From Fodinibius saliphilus (GTDB lineage: Bacteria; Bacteroidota; Rhodothermia; Balneolales; Balneolaceae), in the NCBI RefSeq assembly GCF_005869845.1, contig NZ_VAWF01000002.1, forward strand, positions 186,001 to 250,000: DNA of 64,000 bases, in the 5' to 3' direction. Below, piece by piece: positions 7,745 to 15,601 of this stretch. The first letter of the stretch is position 1, and every line of letters begins with the position of its first letter. Below the pieces are notes generated by a model that was given only the letters and a program-made list of their open reading frames with translations, was not told the origin of the DNA and did not search any database. The translations under genes and the position numbers were made by a program.

Positions 7745-8149
7745 ATGAATAAATTAAAAATCACCTATTGGATCACCACCGGAATATTTAGTGCTATGAT
7801 GTTATTTAGTGCCACGATGTACTTCACCAGTCCTGATATGGCCCAAACTTTTGAGCATCTAGGGTTCCCGGATTACTTCCGAATAGAACTGGGTATAGCC
7901 AAAATAATCGGTGTAATACTATTGCTCGCACCATTTACAGGACGTCTTAAAGAATGGGTTTACGCTGGCTTTACCATCAACATGATTTCCGGCAGCATTG
8001 CTCATGCAGCAACGGGCGATCCTATATCTGCTGTACTTACTCCAATTGTATTGTTGGTAGTTTTAGCGGTCTCTTATACAACATTCCAAAAGTTGGATGA
8101 CGAGATAGAACCTGCTTTTGTAGCACAGCTTATTGGTTCAGCTTCATAG
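7745..8149 (+). CDS. DoxX-like family membrane protein
   Basis: A 134-aa protein with four predicted transmembrane helices (about 10-28, 47-65, 72-90 and 97-115). The DoxX-like pattern YFRIELGIAKIIGVILLLAPF-GRLKEWVYAGFTINMISGSIAH is present. DoxX relatives are inner-membrane proteins associated with quinone or thiol redox stress. It is the last gene of the 4919-8149 series, followed by 810 bp without a convincing intact gene. The symbol doxX is not assigned because the family is broad. Confidence 0.85.
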   Translation: MNKLKITYWITTGIFSAMMLFSATMYFTSPDMAQTFEHLGFPDYFRIELGIAKIIGVILLLAPFTGRLKEWVYAGFTINMISGSIAHAATGDPISAVLTPIVLLVVLAVSYTTFQKLDDEIEPAFVAQLIGSAS

Positions 8150-8487
8150 ATGTGAAACCTGGCAAAGAGTTTTCTAATAATATACAGGCACAGTAAAATC
8201 TATATGCCTTTCTGTAATACGTATAGTTTTCTGGAATCCCATCTATATACATTAGTGTGTAGCCAAATAAATAAATGCTTTGTGCTTAAAAAGCATCGCA
8301 TTGTACCAAAGCCAGTTTAGAATGAGTGAGCAAAAAATAACAAGATCAGAATCACGATAAAATTGACGAGGCCTAACGTGAGAAATACTAAGAAAATCAG
8401 TATCTCAGCCAATGATTGGCGAACAGACTTATCATTTATTAACCTAATATTAGCAATTACTCTGATCATCGTCAGACAATCCAAGAT

Positions 8488-8517
8488 TGTTGTCCCCGGA
8501 AAAACATGGGGACAACA
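8488..8517. repeat. Inverted TGTTGTCCC/GGGACAACA pair left of second tRNA fragment
   Basis: TGTTGTCCC (8488-8496) and GGGACAACA (8509-8517), 12 bp apart, start 126 bp left of the second tRNA-Arg fragment. The same nonamer is 136 bp left of the first fragment and at the integrase promoter. No integrase gene remains in the 2838-8660 segment, so this site suggests that the segment was placed by a related, now lost, integrase. Confidence 0.6.
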
Positions 8518-8613
8518 CAACTCTTCAATGGTTTTTTCCGATAAATCAATGAATAGCAATACTTTATAGAGATATAAAGCCAGTATGGAATATTATGGGA
8601 TACTGGCTTGGAC

Positions 8614-8660
8614 TAACTTCGGATCAGAAGGTTAAGGGTTCGAATCCCTTCGGGCGTACT
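8614..8660 (+). repeat. Second tRNA-Arg(TCG) 3' half: attachment site duplicate
   Basis: Anticodon loop CTTCGGA, variable region, T arm (AAGGG/CCCTT around TTCGAAT) and 3' acceptor strand match the fragment at 2791-2837 over 45 nt. T-stem differences are on both strands and keep pairing, so the two copies derive from different functional tRNA alleles rather than from simple decay. No 5' half precedes it. A weak, decayed version of the terminator seen at 2841-2882 follows (8670-8705). Confidence 0.78.
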
Positions 8661-8737
8661 TTCAAACAATGTGCCCGTCATTTTTGGCGGACAGATTATA
8701 ATTTTTATTCTTTCCTACCCCAAATATTTCTCAAGCT

Positions 8738-8759
8738 GGTGCTACATATAGTACCACAT
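8738..8759 (+). repeat. 22-bp repeat built of two 12-bp direct units
   Basis: GGTGCTACATATAGTACCAC and the next two bases contain tandem GTNCYACA units. Related copies lie at 15194-15215 and 15580-15601, with a single unit at 2914-2923, always right of tRNA-like sequences. These may be the arm sites on the other side of the attachment core. Confidence 0.5.
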
Positions 8760-8959
8760 AAACCCTACATCCCAGATGCTTCAGACTGATATTAACCAAA
8801 TGAAACTTTATGTATTTGATATCATAGATTTAACGATTTTTTAGCTAATTTATAAACTCTTGGGGTCAATATGCTTCAAAGGATTTGAAATGCTAAGACT
8901 ATATATCCACCAGTCCCATCCTAAGACCTTAGTAAACGCAACCCATTTAATACCCACTA

Positions 8960-9589
8960 TTAGCGTACTTCCCTCATGGCCAACGTCCTTTCTAGGTTAA
9001 TCACAAAGGGAAGCTTTTCAAGGTCATCTGTCATTAGAACAACATCGGCTGTTTCTAGCGCGACATCTGTTCCCACCGCACCTGGCCGTCGATGGGAATG
9101 CGTTCGCTCAGTTTGAGGATGTATAAGCTCACCGATGCCCAGATCTTCAACAGCACGGTACGTTTTGCTTCCATCTTCATTACGGACAAGCCCCTTGTCA
9201 GGACGTAGTTTCATCAACGACCGGATCACCCTGCGACTTCTACCTATCGCATAGTCCTGCAATGTATTACGCAATGAAAAAAGAAACAGCAGGGGGGCTC
9301 GCTCCAGCCAGTTGCCAGTTACTACGGCTCCAACGGCTGCCAGAACCATCAAGACATCGATATTTATTTTGAATTTAATCAATGCCTTAATGCTCTGAAC
9401 CGTACCTGCATATCCGCCTGTCAGGTAAGCAATTATGTAGAAATAACGGACCACATATTCATCGAGAAATGCCAAAAAAGATCCAAAGAATCCAATTACC
9501 AGGCTAATCGCACAAAGAATAGTGAGTCAGACATTTAATGTCGGGACCGATAAGAAAGAACAGGCATTATTATTTTGCTCATTTGTCAT
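8960..9589 (-). pseudogene. P1B-type heavy-metal ATPase, internally deleted remnant
   Basis: Reading from an ATG at 9589: MTNEQNNNACSF..., a TGA stop after 20 codons, then the frame resumes with LTILCAISLVIGFFGSF and FYIIAYLTGGYAGTVQSIKALI, the first transmembrane helices of a P1B ATPase. The frame keeps IGRSRRVIRSLMKLRPDKGL and the start of the actuator domain, then shifts. Out of frame the DNA still encodes ERIPIDGQV, which joins directly to GTDVALETADVVLMTDDL, the end of the hinge region. So roughly 400 residues are missing, including the TGE, CPx and DKTGT motifs. It cannot be a working pump. It sits just right of the 8614-8660 attachment site and differs from the intact ATPase at 13038. 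Confidence 0.85.
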
Positions 9590-9884
9590 ATAATTCTGAC
9601 TAACTCTCAAATTTGCAGGTCATCCAATTGAATAAAAAGGTGTTGCATAACCTTCCGTTATGTGCAACGACAGAATGAGTATCAGTTTACTGAAAACACC
9701 TAGTATATTAATACAATATGTCGTCAAGTAGAATGACTGATGAACATTCATTCTGCTCACACCAAAATCCGTTTTAAGACAACATAGCTTATAAAATATA
9801 CTCCTATACATCATTTGTTTGATGCGTGGAAAGAAACAAATTGAAATATTGAAGTCGTTAACCATCAACTAATGGAATGCAGCT

Positions 9885-10631
9885 ATGAAAGATAATAACA
9901 AGACAACGGTTTATGATTGGCCGACACGAATTTTCCACTGGCTTTTTGCCTTCCTCTTTTTGGGAGCTTATATCATTGTCGAAATAATAGACGACGAAAG
10001 TCCACTCTTTACCCTTCACATGACGGCGGGACTGATAATTGGATTTATGTTGATTCTGAGAATTAGTTGGGGATTTGTAGGAACAACCTATGCCCTTTTT
10101 TCATCATTTAAGATGAATCCGGCTGAATTCTTCGGATATTTAAAAGATGCCGTTGTCGCTAAAACGAAAAGATACCTAGGACACAATCCGGCCTCCAGCT
10201 ATGCGACAATTATCATGTTTATTTGCGCTGCGGGATTAGCTATCACCGGGGTAATAATGACGGGCGGCAGTGAAAGTGATTTTTATGAAGAAACACATGA
10301 TCTGCTGGCAAACATATTTTTGATTACTGTTATCGCCCATATCGGCGGTATTATATTCCATCATATTAAGCACCGGGATTCACTGTGGTCGAGCATGCTT
10401 GATGGCAAAAAGAAAGTGTTGCCAGAAGAAACCGGCATTAAGAATAGCAAACGGGTTGCCGGAATGCTATTTTTAATCCTAACATTAACGTGGACGGGCT
10501 ATTTGTATTCCAAGTACGACAGTACGAATCAAACTATAGATTTATTAGGACAAGAGTTGGTGCTCGGTGAAAAGGGACATGAGTCTCCATACGAAGGAGA
10601 AAACCATGAAGAAAAGAATGATGACGATTAA
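9885..10631 (+). CDS. Diheme cytochrome b561-family membrane protein
   Basis: A 248-aa cytochrome b of the b561/Ni-Fe hydrogenase b-subunit type (COG3658-like). It starts VYDWPTRIFHWLFAFLFLGAY, the usual first helix with His18. Further likely heme ligands are in TLHMTAGLIIGF (His45), ETHDLLANIF (about 137) and IAHIGGIIFHHI (about 151-160). Four core helices carry the hemes; a fifth helix (about 190-207) precedes an acidic tail ending EENHEEKNDDD-like. It would pass electrons between the quinone pool and a periplasmic partner, but no cytochrome c or dehydrogenase gene is adjacent. The next gene, a membrane LuxR regulator, starts 11 bp downstream, suggesting redox-linked regulation. Confidence 0.88.
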   Translation: MKDNNKTTVYDWPTRIFHWLFAFLFLGAYIIVEIIDDESPLFTLHMTAGLIIGFMLILRISWGFVGTTYALFSSFKMNPAEFFGYLKDAVVAKTKRYLGHNPASSYATIIMFICAAGLAITGVIMTGGSESDFYEETHDLLANIFLITVIAHIGGIIFHHIKHRDSLWSSMLDGKKKVLPEETGIKNSKRVAGMLFLILTLTWTGYLYSKYDSTNQTIDLLGQELVLGEKGHESPYEGENHEEKNDDD

Positions 10632-10642
10632 GCGATAATAAC

Positions 10643-11173
10643 ATGAAGAACAATGAACGATGGGTTATTGCTACTATCCTTTTTGTAATAGCAGTACTGG
10701 CATCCATAGATATTTATAATGACTATTTTGAAGGAGTGGCACTGTGGCATATTTCGATTGAAGCTATCGCAGGATTTGTTGCGCTGGCAGGAGTTTTTTA
10801 TTTAGTTCGAGGGCGATTCAGGTTGCAGCACTCATTAGTCAGAGAGCAACAATTTTCGAAGGTTCTGCAAGCCGAGGCTGAAAAATGGAAACAGGTGTCC
10901 AAAAAATATGTGAAGGGACTGAGCGTCGAAATAGAAAATCAGCTGGATTGCTGGGGCTTGACGAAGGCTGAAAAGGAGATCACTTTTCTGTTGTTGAAAG
11001 GATTAAGCAACAAAGAAATTGCCGAGGTCAGAGGGACCAGCGCCCAAACTGTCAGAAGCCAGACGAATGCCATCTATTCCAAGTCAGGACTTTCGGGACG
11101 TTCAGAACTCTCTGCTTTCTTTCTTGAAGATTTATTGCCTCCTCAAAAACAGGAAACAAAGTTAGAAGGTTAA
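10643..11173 (+). CDS. Membrane-anchored LuxR-type transcriptional regulator
   Basis: A 176-aa protein with two N-terminal transmembrane helices (about 7-24 and 37-56), a charged, probably coiled-coil linker (58-95), and a C-terminal LuxR/GerE helix-turn-helix: LTKAEKEITFLLLKGLSNKEIAEVRGTSAQTVRSQ (about 107-141) followed by IYSKSGLSGRSEL. The architecture implies DNA binding from the membrane, with the short periplasmic loop or the membrane state as signal. It starts 11 bp after the cytochrome b gene and is followed 20 bp later by a Crp regulator, a compact three-gene operon. The target genes are not known; the neighbouring metal genes are candidates. Confidence 0.85.
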   Translation: MKNNERWVIATILFVIAVLASIDIYNDYFEGVALWHISIEAIAGFVALAGVFYLVRGRFRLQHSLVREQQFSKVLQAEAEKWKQVSKKYVKGLSVEIENQLDCWGLTKAEKEITFLLLKGLSNKEIAEVRGTSAQTVRSQTNAIYSKSGLSGRSELSAFFLEDLLPPQKQETKLEG

Positions 11174-11193
11174 ATTTATAACAGCGTCAAACT

Positions 11194-11943
11194 ATGTCTG
11201 ACAAAAGAGAAACTCCGCTCACTAGCCTGTCCTTAGAGGGACATCACTGCACCGTTGACCTGCGCTTGGCAAAGCTAGGGATGGTTCCGTTTTTTCAAGA
11301 TTTATCTGAAGAACAGCTCCGCAAAGTAAATAAAAAATTTACGGCTAATCACTATTCCAAAGGAGAAACGATTTACAGGCAGGGTGATTCTGCAACCATG
11401 CTTCGGGTTGTCGTTGCGGGAAATGTAAAATTAGCAGCTCACACCCTGGAAGGAGAAAGTGTACTGTTGGATATGCTGCAACCGGGCGATTTTTTCGGAA
11501 ATCCCATGGCCGGCAGCAAGGATATCTATGATGAAACAGCAGAAAATCAAACATCCACTTGTATCCTTTCGATCAGGATTAGTGATTTTAAAGAAGTCAT
11601 GAGCCGGTATCCCTCGGTTGCTATGTCGGTTTTAGATATCATGGCTGACCGCCTTAATGAATCAAGGCAAAGGATACAGCATCTGACCACTTTGCCGGTA
11701 AAAAAAAGGTTGGCTCATATCCTTGTAACACTGGGCAATAAATTTGGTGAAAAGCACAGTCGAGGATTGCTTATACAACTCCCGCTTTCACGCAAAGATC
11801 TGGCTAACATGGCCGGTACATCTGCGGAAACCACCAGCAGGATTATGAGTCAATTCCAAGAGGATGGTCTCATTACTTCCGGTCGCCAGTGGGTTGCGAT
11901 CAATGACAAACCGAAACTGCTGCATATTTCGGTTAAAGATTGA
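11194..11943 (+). CDS. Crp/Fnr family regulator, full-length
   Basis: A 249-aa Crp/Fnr protein. The cNMP-binding domain lies at about 30-145 (VPFFQDLSEEQLRKVN, GETIYRQGDSATMLRVVVAGNVKL, GDFFGNP) and the winged helix at about 170-235 (LSRKDLANMAGTSAETTSRIMSQFQEDGLI). Only one N-terminal Cys (in HHCTVDLRLA, about residue 19) and no Cys cluster are present, so oxygen sensing through a 4Fe-4S cluster is unlikely. It is the third gene of the cytochrome b-LuxR-Crp operon (20-bp gap). It belongs to a different Crp subgroup from the 191-aa protein at 3865. Confidence 0.9.
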   Translation: MSDKRETPLTSLSLEGHHCTVDLRLAKLGMVPFFQDLSEEQLRKVNKKFTANHYSKGETIYRQGDSATMLRVVVAGNVKLAAHTLEGESVLLDMLQPGDFFGNPMAGSKDIYDETAENQTSTCILSIRISDFKEVMSRYPSVAMSVLDIMADRLNESRQRIQHLTTLPVKKRLAHILVTLGNKFGEKHSRGLLIQLPLSRKDLANMAGTSAETTSRIMSQFQEDGLITSGRQWVAINDKPKLLHISVKD

Positions 11944-12108
11944 TCTCTCCCTATGCATTTATTGCTTCCATAAGCTGCCTTTCATTTAACCCCTTTCCTT
12001 TCTATAAAATTTATTTGCACTAACTTGATCCAGCTCATTTTAGTGCTATTAGCCGCCTGTTACCTTTTGATTGAATCAAAAAGACAAACCACACAAAAGG
12101 TACTCATT

Positions 12109-12711
12109 ATGACATACTTGCAATCACATATAAAAACCACATTAGCTTCAATATTCGCGTTAGTATTTATGCTTGGCTTTGTATCAACCAGTCAGGCACA
12201 CTGCGATCGGGTGAACGGTCCCGTGGCGACCGATGCCCGAAAGGCCCTTGAAACCGGCGATATCTCTCATGCGCTCATTTGGGTAACAGATCAGCAAGCC
12301 GAGGAGCTCAAATCCACATTTGAGCAGAGCCTGAACATTTATACCAAGGGTAATGAATCACAAAAACTTGCCGAACGCTATTTTATGAGTGAGACGGTAC
12401 GACTGCACCGCGAGGCAGAAGGGATGCCCTTTACCGGTCTAAAACCCGCTCAACAAAGCTCGAAAGATATTCGGATAGCCGAACAAGCACTTGCCTCAGG
12501 CGAACTGGCCCCTGTTACCGACATGCTGGCGAACGAAATCCAGAAGAAAGCCTCGGAACTTTATTCCAAAGCTATGGAAGCCAAAAACAATAAGGATAAC
12601 AACGTTGAAGCCGGCCGCGAGTGGGTTGACGCTTATGTACGGTATATTGTATATGTCCACAAACTGTATCAAAACATACAGGCCGGTCCACCCCACGGCG
12701 TCGGAGAGTAA
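12109..12711 (+). CDS. DUF6448 family exported protein
   Basis: A 200-aa secreted protein. The start at ATG 12109 gives a normal signal peptide (LASIFALVFMLGFVSTSQA, cleavage before His-Cys-Asp near residue 32); an earlier in-frame start would only add a second hydrophobic segment. The mature N-terminus HCDRVNGPVATDARKALETGD and YFMSETVRLHREAEGMPFTGLKPA are the marks of DUF6448. The rest is helical with a Lys/Glu-rich stretch. Function is unknown; the conserved His-Cys-Asp at the mature start could bind a metal or heme, consistent with the metal-ATPase genes that follow. A hairpin without a T run follows at 12727-12755. Confidence 0.8.
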   Translation: MTYLQSHIKTTLASIFALVFMLGFVSTSQAHCDRVNGPVATDARKALETGDISHALIWVTDQQAEELKSTFEQSLNIYTKGNESQKLAERYFMSETVRLHREAEGMPFTGLKPAQQSSKDIRIAEQALASGELAPVTDMLANEIQKKASELYSKAMEAKNNKDNNVEAGREWVDAYVRYIVYVHKLYQNIQAGPPHGVGE

Positions 12712-12726
12712 ACCATATTGCCAGAG

Positions 12727-12755
12727 ACCTGTCAGGTTTAGATCCCCTGGCAGGT
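12727..12755 (+). terminator. Hairpin between DUF6448 and HMA genes
   Basis: A 10-bp stem, ACCTGTCAGG (12727-12736) with CCTGGCAGGT (12746-12755), one G-T pair, loop of 9. There is no T run, so it may be a weak or Rho-dependent terminator or an mRNA-stability element. Confidence 0.5.
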
Positions 12756-12800
12756 ACTCACCAACAGGCAAACAAATCAAAAATTAAAGACAAAGTTTAT

Positions 12801-13025
12801 ATGACTACAACAAAAACAATATTGCGAAGTGATGAACTAAGTTGCCCTACATGCGTAGATAATATTGAATCCAATTTGAATAACACGGAGGGTGTATCCG
12901 CAGCCAAGGTTCATTTCAATACCGGACGCATAGAGGTAGAACATGATCCTGAAACTGTATCCGATGAGAACCTGGTTAAAATCATCGCCAAGTCAGGATA
13001 CGAAGCGAGAGTCTCTCAGTTTTAA
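12801..13025 (+). CDS. Heavy-metal-associated (HMA) domain protein
   Basis: A 74-aa single HMA (ferredoxin-like) domain. The metal motif is SCPTCVDNIE (Cys15 and Cys18) where the common form is GMxCxxC; the rest (GVSAAKVHFNTGRIEVEHDPE, LVKIIAKSGYEA) follows the family. It ends 12 bp before the P1B ATPase gene, which itself starts with a transmembrane region and lacks an N-terminal HMA domain. The HMA module usually fused to such pumps is thus encoded separately, and the protein likely hands metal to the ATPase or regulates it. Confidence 0.88.
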   Translation: MTTTKTILRSDELSCPTCVDNIESNLNNTEGVSAAKVHFNTGRIEVEHDPETVSDENLVKIIAKSGYEARVSQF

Positions 13026-13037
13026 ATCCACAAGATT

Positions 13038-14987
13038 ATGAAGTCACTGCAAATGCTATTGCGTAATGCAACAACACGGAAGAAAGCACTACTGATCGTC
13101 AGCGGCCTGCTCATCACTACCGGGTGGGTCGTTAATTTCTTTTGGATCTCGGCTTGGTCATTTAACACCTTGATGCTTCTAGCAACACTGACGGCCGGAT
13201 TTGAAATCGTCCGCCGGGCCTGGCAGGGATTGCGGAACCTTCATACTAATATTGAGCTACTGGTAACCATTGCTGCAACAGGTGGCCTTGCCATTGGTGT
13301 GTACTGGGAAGCGTCGGCCGTAACATTTCTATTTTTGCTCGGAGGGTGGCTGGAAGCAAGGACCATGAGCAAAACCCGAGATACCCTAAAAGAGCTCATC
13401 AATATGGCACCGGAAACAGCGATCGTCGTAAAAGATGGTGAGCGAAGAGAAATTCCGGCCCGACAAGTGAAACAAGGAATGCAGGTGCTGGTTAAGCCCG
13501 GATCAAAAATTCCGGTGGACGGTATAGTGGAGTCCGGCACTACTTCGATAGACGAAAGCGCGATTACCGGAGAGCCCATACCGGCTGAGAAGCAAAGCGG
13601 ATCAGAAGTGTATACGGGAACAATCAATAAAAACGGCCGTATTTACGTGCGTGCGTCCAAGTCAGGTGCCGACACCACGCTGGCCAAAATCATACAACGC
13701 GTCGAGGAAGCCCAAGAAGAAAAGGCTCCTACGCAGCGTTTCATCGAACGATTTGCAAGCTGGTACACGCCCGGTATAGTGGGATTAAGCATCGCCTCCT
13801 ACCTGTTTACGTGGAACTTGGAGATGGCCTTAACATTATTGGTGATCGGATGCCCGGGAGCACTTGTGATATCAACCCCAATTTCTGTCATAACGGGTAT
13901 CGGTAATGCAGCAAAAAAAGGAATTCTTATCAAAGGTGGTCAATACCTAGAAAATGCTGGGAAAGTTACGGCCATTACCTTGGATAAAACCGGTACATTG
14001 ACAGCGGGTAAACCGAGTATCACCGAGATCATTCACTTTTCAAAGGCAACCACTTTTGCCGGGGTTGATCAGGAGGAAGAATTTGAGGAAGTACATACGG
14101 TTTCTTTGTCTGATCAAAATAGGGAATCACTCCCATCGGAAGGGGAAAAACTTCTTTATTGGGCTTCTGTAGCCGAATCGGTCTCTGAACATCCGTTGGC
14201 GGAGGCTATTCTGGCCGAAGAACAATCAAACCGTATCCCGGAGCCCGACCAATTTGAATCACATACCGGGCTTGGAATTGAGGCTATATTGGGTAATAAT
14301 CATATTTATGTAGGAAAAGCCGAGTTTCTGCAGCAACAGGGAATATCCATTAGAGAAGGCATTAATAAGAAAATTCAGAATCTGACCAACCAAGGACGTT
14401 CGGTTGTGTTGGTAGCACGTAACAACGAACTTCTTGGAGCAATTGGGATAGCCGATCAAATGCGCCCGGATGCCCCAAAAATGATATCAAAATTCCGTGA
14501 AAATAGCATTGAACGCATCGCGATGCTTACCGGTGATGCCCTGGCCGCGGCTGAAGCCATTGCCGAAGCGGCAGGGATCACGGAGGTGCATGCAGGCATC
14601 CTGCCGGAAGACAAAAACGATATCATCCTTGAAATGCAAGAGCAAGGTCACCAAGTAGCGATGATCGGCGACGGCATCAACGATGCTCCCGCCCTTGCCT
14701 CAGCCGACATCGGCATTGCCATGGGGGCAGCTGGCACCGATGTAGCGATAGAAACAGCCGATATTGCTCTAATGTCCGACGACCTGATGAATATTCCAGA
14801 GGCACTCCGGCTGTCATCAAAAACACTAAGTAATATTCGCCAGAATGTAGTGATTGCACTGGTGACAGTCACGGCCCTATTAACTGGGGTATTTACCGAT
14901 TCCGTTCATATGGCAAGCGGAATGCTCGTTCATGAACTATCTGTAATGGCGGTAATCCTTAATGGCATGAGGCTAAGATGGATTTAA
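13038..14987 (+). CDS. P1B-type heavy-metal-translocating ATPase
   Basis: A 649-aa pump that would export Zn, Cd or a similar cation. Seen in order: first helices (about 15-105), actuator loop TGEP at 178-181, the ion-site helix with CPG at 272-274 (VIGCPGALVIST) where most relatives have CPC or CPH, phosphorylation site DKTGTLT with Asp316, SEHPLA (His385), MLTGDALAAA and GDGINDAPAL. The nucleotide domain has an acidic insert at about 344-370. No N-terminal metal domain is present; it is supplied as the separate HMA protein 12 bp upstream. CPG occurs in some Cd/Zn-type pumps, so the exact metal is uncertain. All catalytic motifs are intact. Confidence 0.92.
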   Translation: MKSLQMLLRNATTRKKALLIVSGLLITTGWVVNFFWISAWSFNTLMLLATLTAGFEIVRRAWQGLRNLHTNIELLVTIAATGGLAIGVYWEASAVTFLFLLGGWLEARTMSKTRDTLKELINMAPETAIVVKDGERREIPARQVKQGMQVLVKPGSKIPVDGIVESGTTSIDESAITGEPIPAEKQSGSEVYTGTINKNGRIYVRASKSGADTTLAKIIQRVEEAQEEKAPTQRFIERFASWYTPGIVGLSIASYLFTWNLEMALTLLVIGCPGALVISTPISVITGIGNAAKKGILIKGGQYLENAGKVTAITLDKTGTLTAGKPSITEIIHFSKATTFAGVDQEEEFEEVHTVSLSDQNRESLPSEGEKLLYWASVAESVSEHPLAEAILAEEQSNRIPEPDQFESHTGLGIEAILGNNHIYVGKAEFLQQQGISIREGINKKIQNLTNQGRSVVLVARNNELLGAIGIADQMRPDAPKMISKFRENSIERIAMLTGDALAAAEAIAEAAGITEVHAGILPEDKNDIILEMQEQGHQVAMIGDGINDAPALASADIGIAMGAAGTDVAIETADIALMSDDLMNIPEALRLSSKTLSNIRQNVVIALVTVTALLTGVFTDSVHMASGMLVHELSVMAVILNGMRLRWI

Positions 14988-15193
14988 TCGGTAAATTAAG
15001 TGACCTCAACAAATCATAAAATAGTATTATTCTCTAGTTAGCCAGATTACTCAAAACGAAACTCCCATCTGTTCCGATTTAAGCAAAAGAATTTTCGTAT
15101 AAGGTTGAAAAAAATCCAAAATAATTTAATTACTAAATGCATTGGAGATGATGCATGACTTTTTCGGGAAAGGTTTTCCCATCCTTCCTCTTC

Positions 15194-15215
15194 GGTACCA
15201 CAAATAGTACTACAT
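15194..15215 (+). repeat. 22-bp repeat, copy related to 8738-8759
   Basis: GGTACCACAAATAGTACTAC plus two bases, again two 12-bp GTACYACA units. It lies 180 bp left of the tRNA-like sequence at 15392. About 55 bp downstream the stretch TACTGGCTTCGGATCA resembles the left edge and anticodon loop of the 8614 fragment, perhaps a further decayed junction. Confidence 0.45.
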
Positions 15216-15391
15216 GAAATTCCAAAATTGTGACCCATTTCACGCAGAAGAATATTTCGTACTGGCTTCGGATCACAATAAGATAAAATTGTGGCTCATT
15301 TGAAAGGAAATGCTGATATATCCACTGTTACTATTGTTGAAAGATTTTTACATAGATTGGCATTATAATTTCGGGAAATGAATTTCTGTAA

Positions 15392-15464
15392 GCGCCTTTA
15401 GCTCAATTGGATAGATCGTTTGGCTTCGACCAAAAGGGTGGGTGTTGGAGTCTTCCCAGGCGTA
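15392..15464 (+). pseudogene. Degenerate tRNA-Arg(TCG)-like sequence
   Basis: A 73-nt stretch with a tRNA layout: acceptor strand GCGCCTT against CAGGCGT, D arm GCTCAATTGGATAGATC with one mismatch, anticodon region TTTGG-CTTCGAC-CAAAA, and T region GGGTGTTGGAGTCTTCCC. The T loop is TTGGAGT instead of TTCGAAT, the anticodon stem has lost pairs, and the D stem has a mismatch, so it is unlikely to be a working tRNA. Unlike the fragments at 2791 and 8614 it keeps a 5' half. A decayed hairpin like the 2841-2882 terminator follows (15473-15504). Confidence 0.6.
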
Positions 15465-15579
15465 CTCAAGTAAAGTGTCCGCAACTTCTTGGCGAGCACT
15501 TTCTATTTTAGTTTCATTTTATCCTAACTAGGAAGGCCATCTTCTTTTAGAACCTTCTTGGCTCAACAATGTCTGAGCC

Positions 15580-15601
15580 GGTCACACAAGTAGTACGACA
15601 T
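15580..15601 (+). repeat. 22-bp repeat, third copy, right of tRNA-like sequence
   Basis: GGTCACACAAGTAGTACGAC plus two bases, two 12-bp units, 116 bp right of the tRNA-like sequence at 15392-15464; the 8738 copy is 78 bp right of its tRNA fragment. The rest of 14988-15856 holds no convincing coding sequence. Confidence 0.45.

Noticed and set aside
8317-8569. Overlapping reading frames of 80 aa (minus) and 68 aa (plus)
   Set aside because: They cover the GGGACAACA inverted repeat beside the attachment site, show no family pattern and overlap each other in opposite directions; more likely non-coding junction DNA.
8595-8789. A 64-aa plus-strand frame
   Set aside because: It runs through the tRNA-Arg 3' fragment, whose RNA-type conservation explains the sequence.
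9620-9868. An 82-aa minus-strand frame in the gap before the cytochrome b gene
   Set aside because: Low-complexity composition, no ribosome site or family match, and it covers the likely promoter of the 9885 gene.
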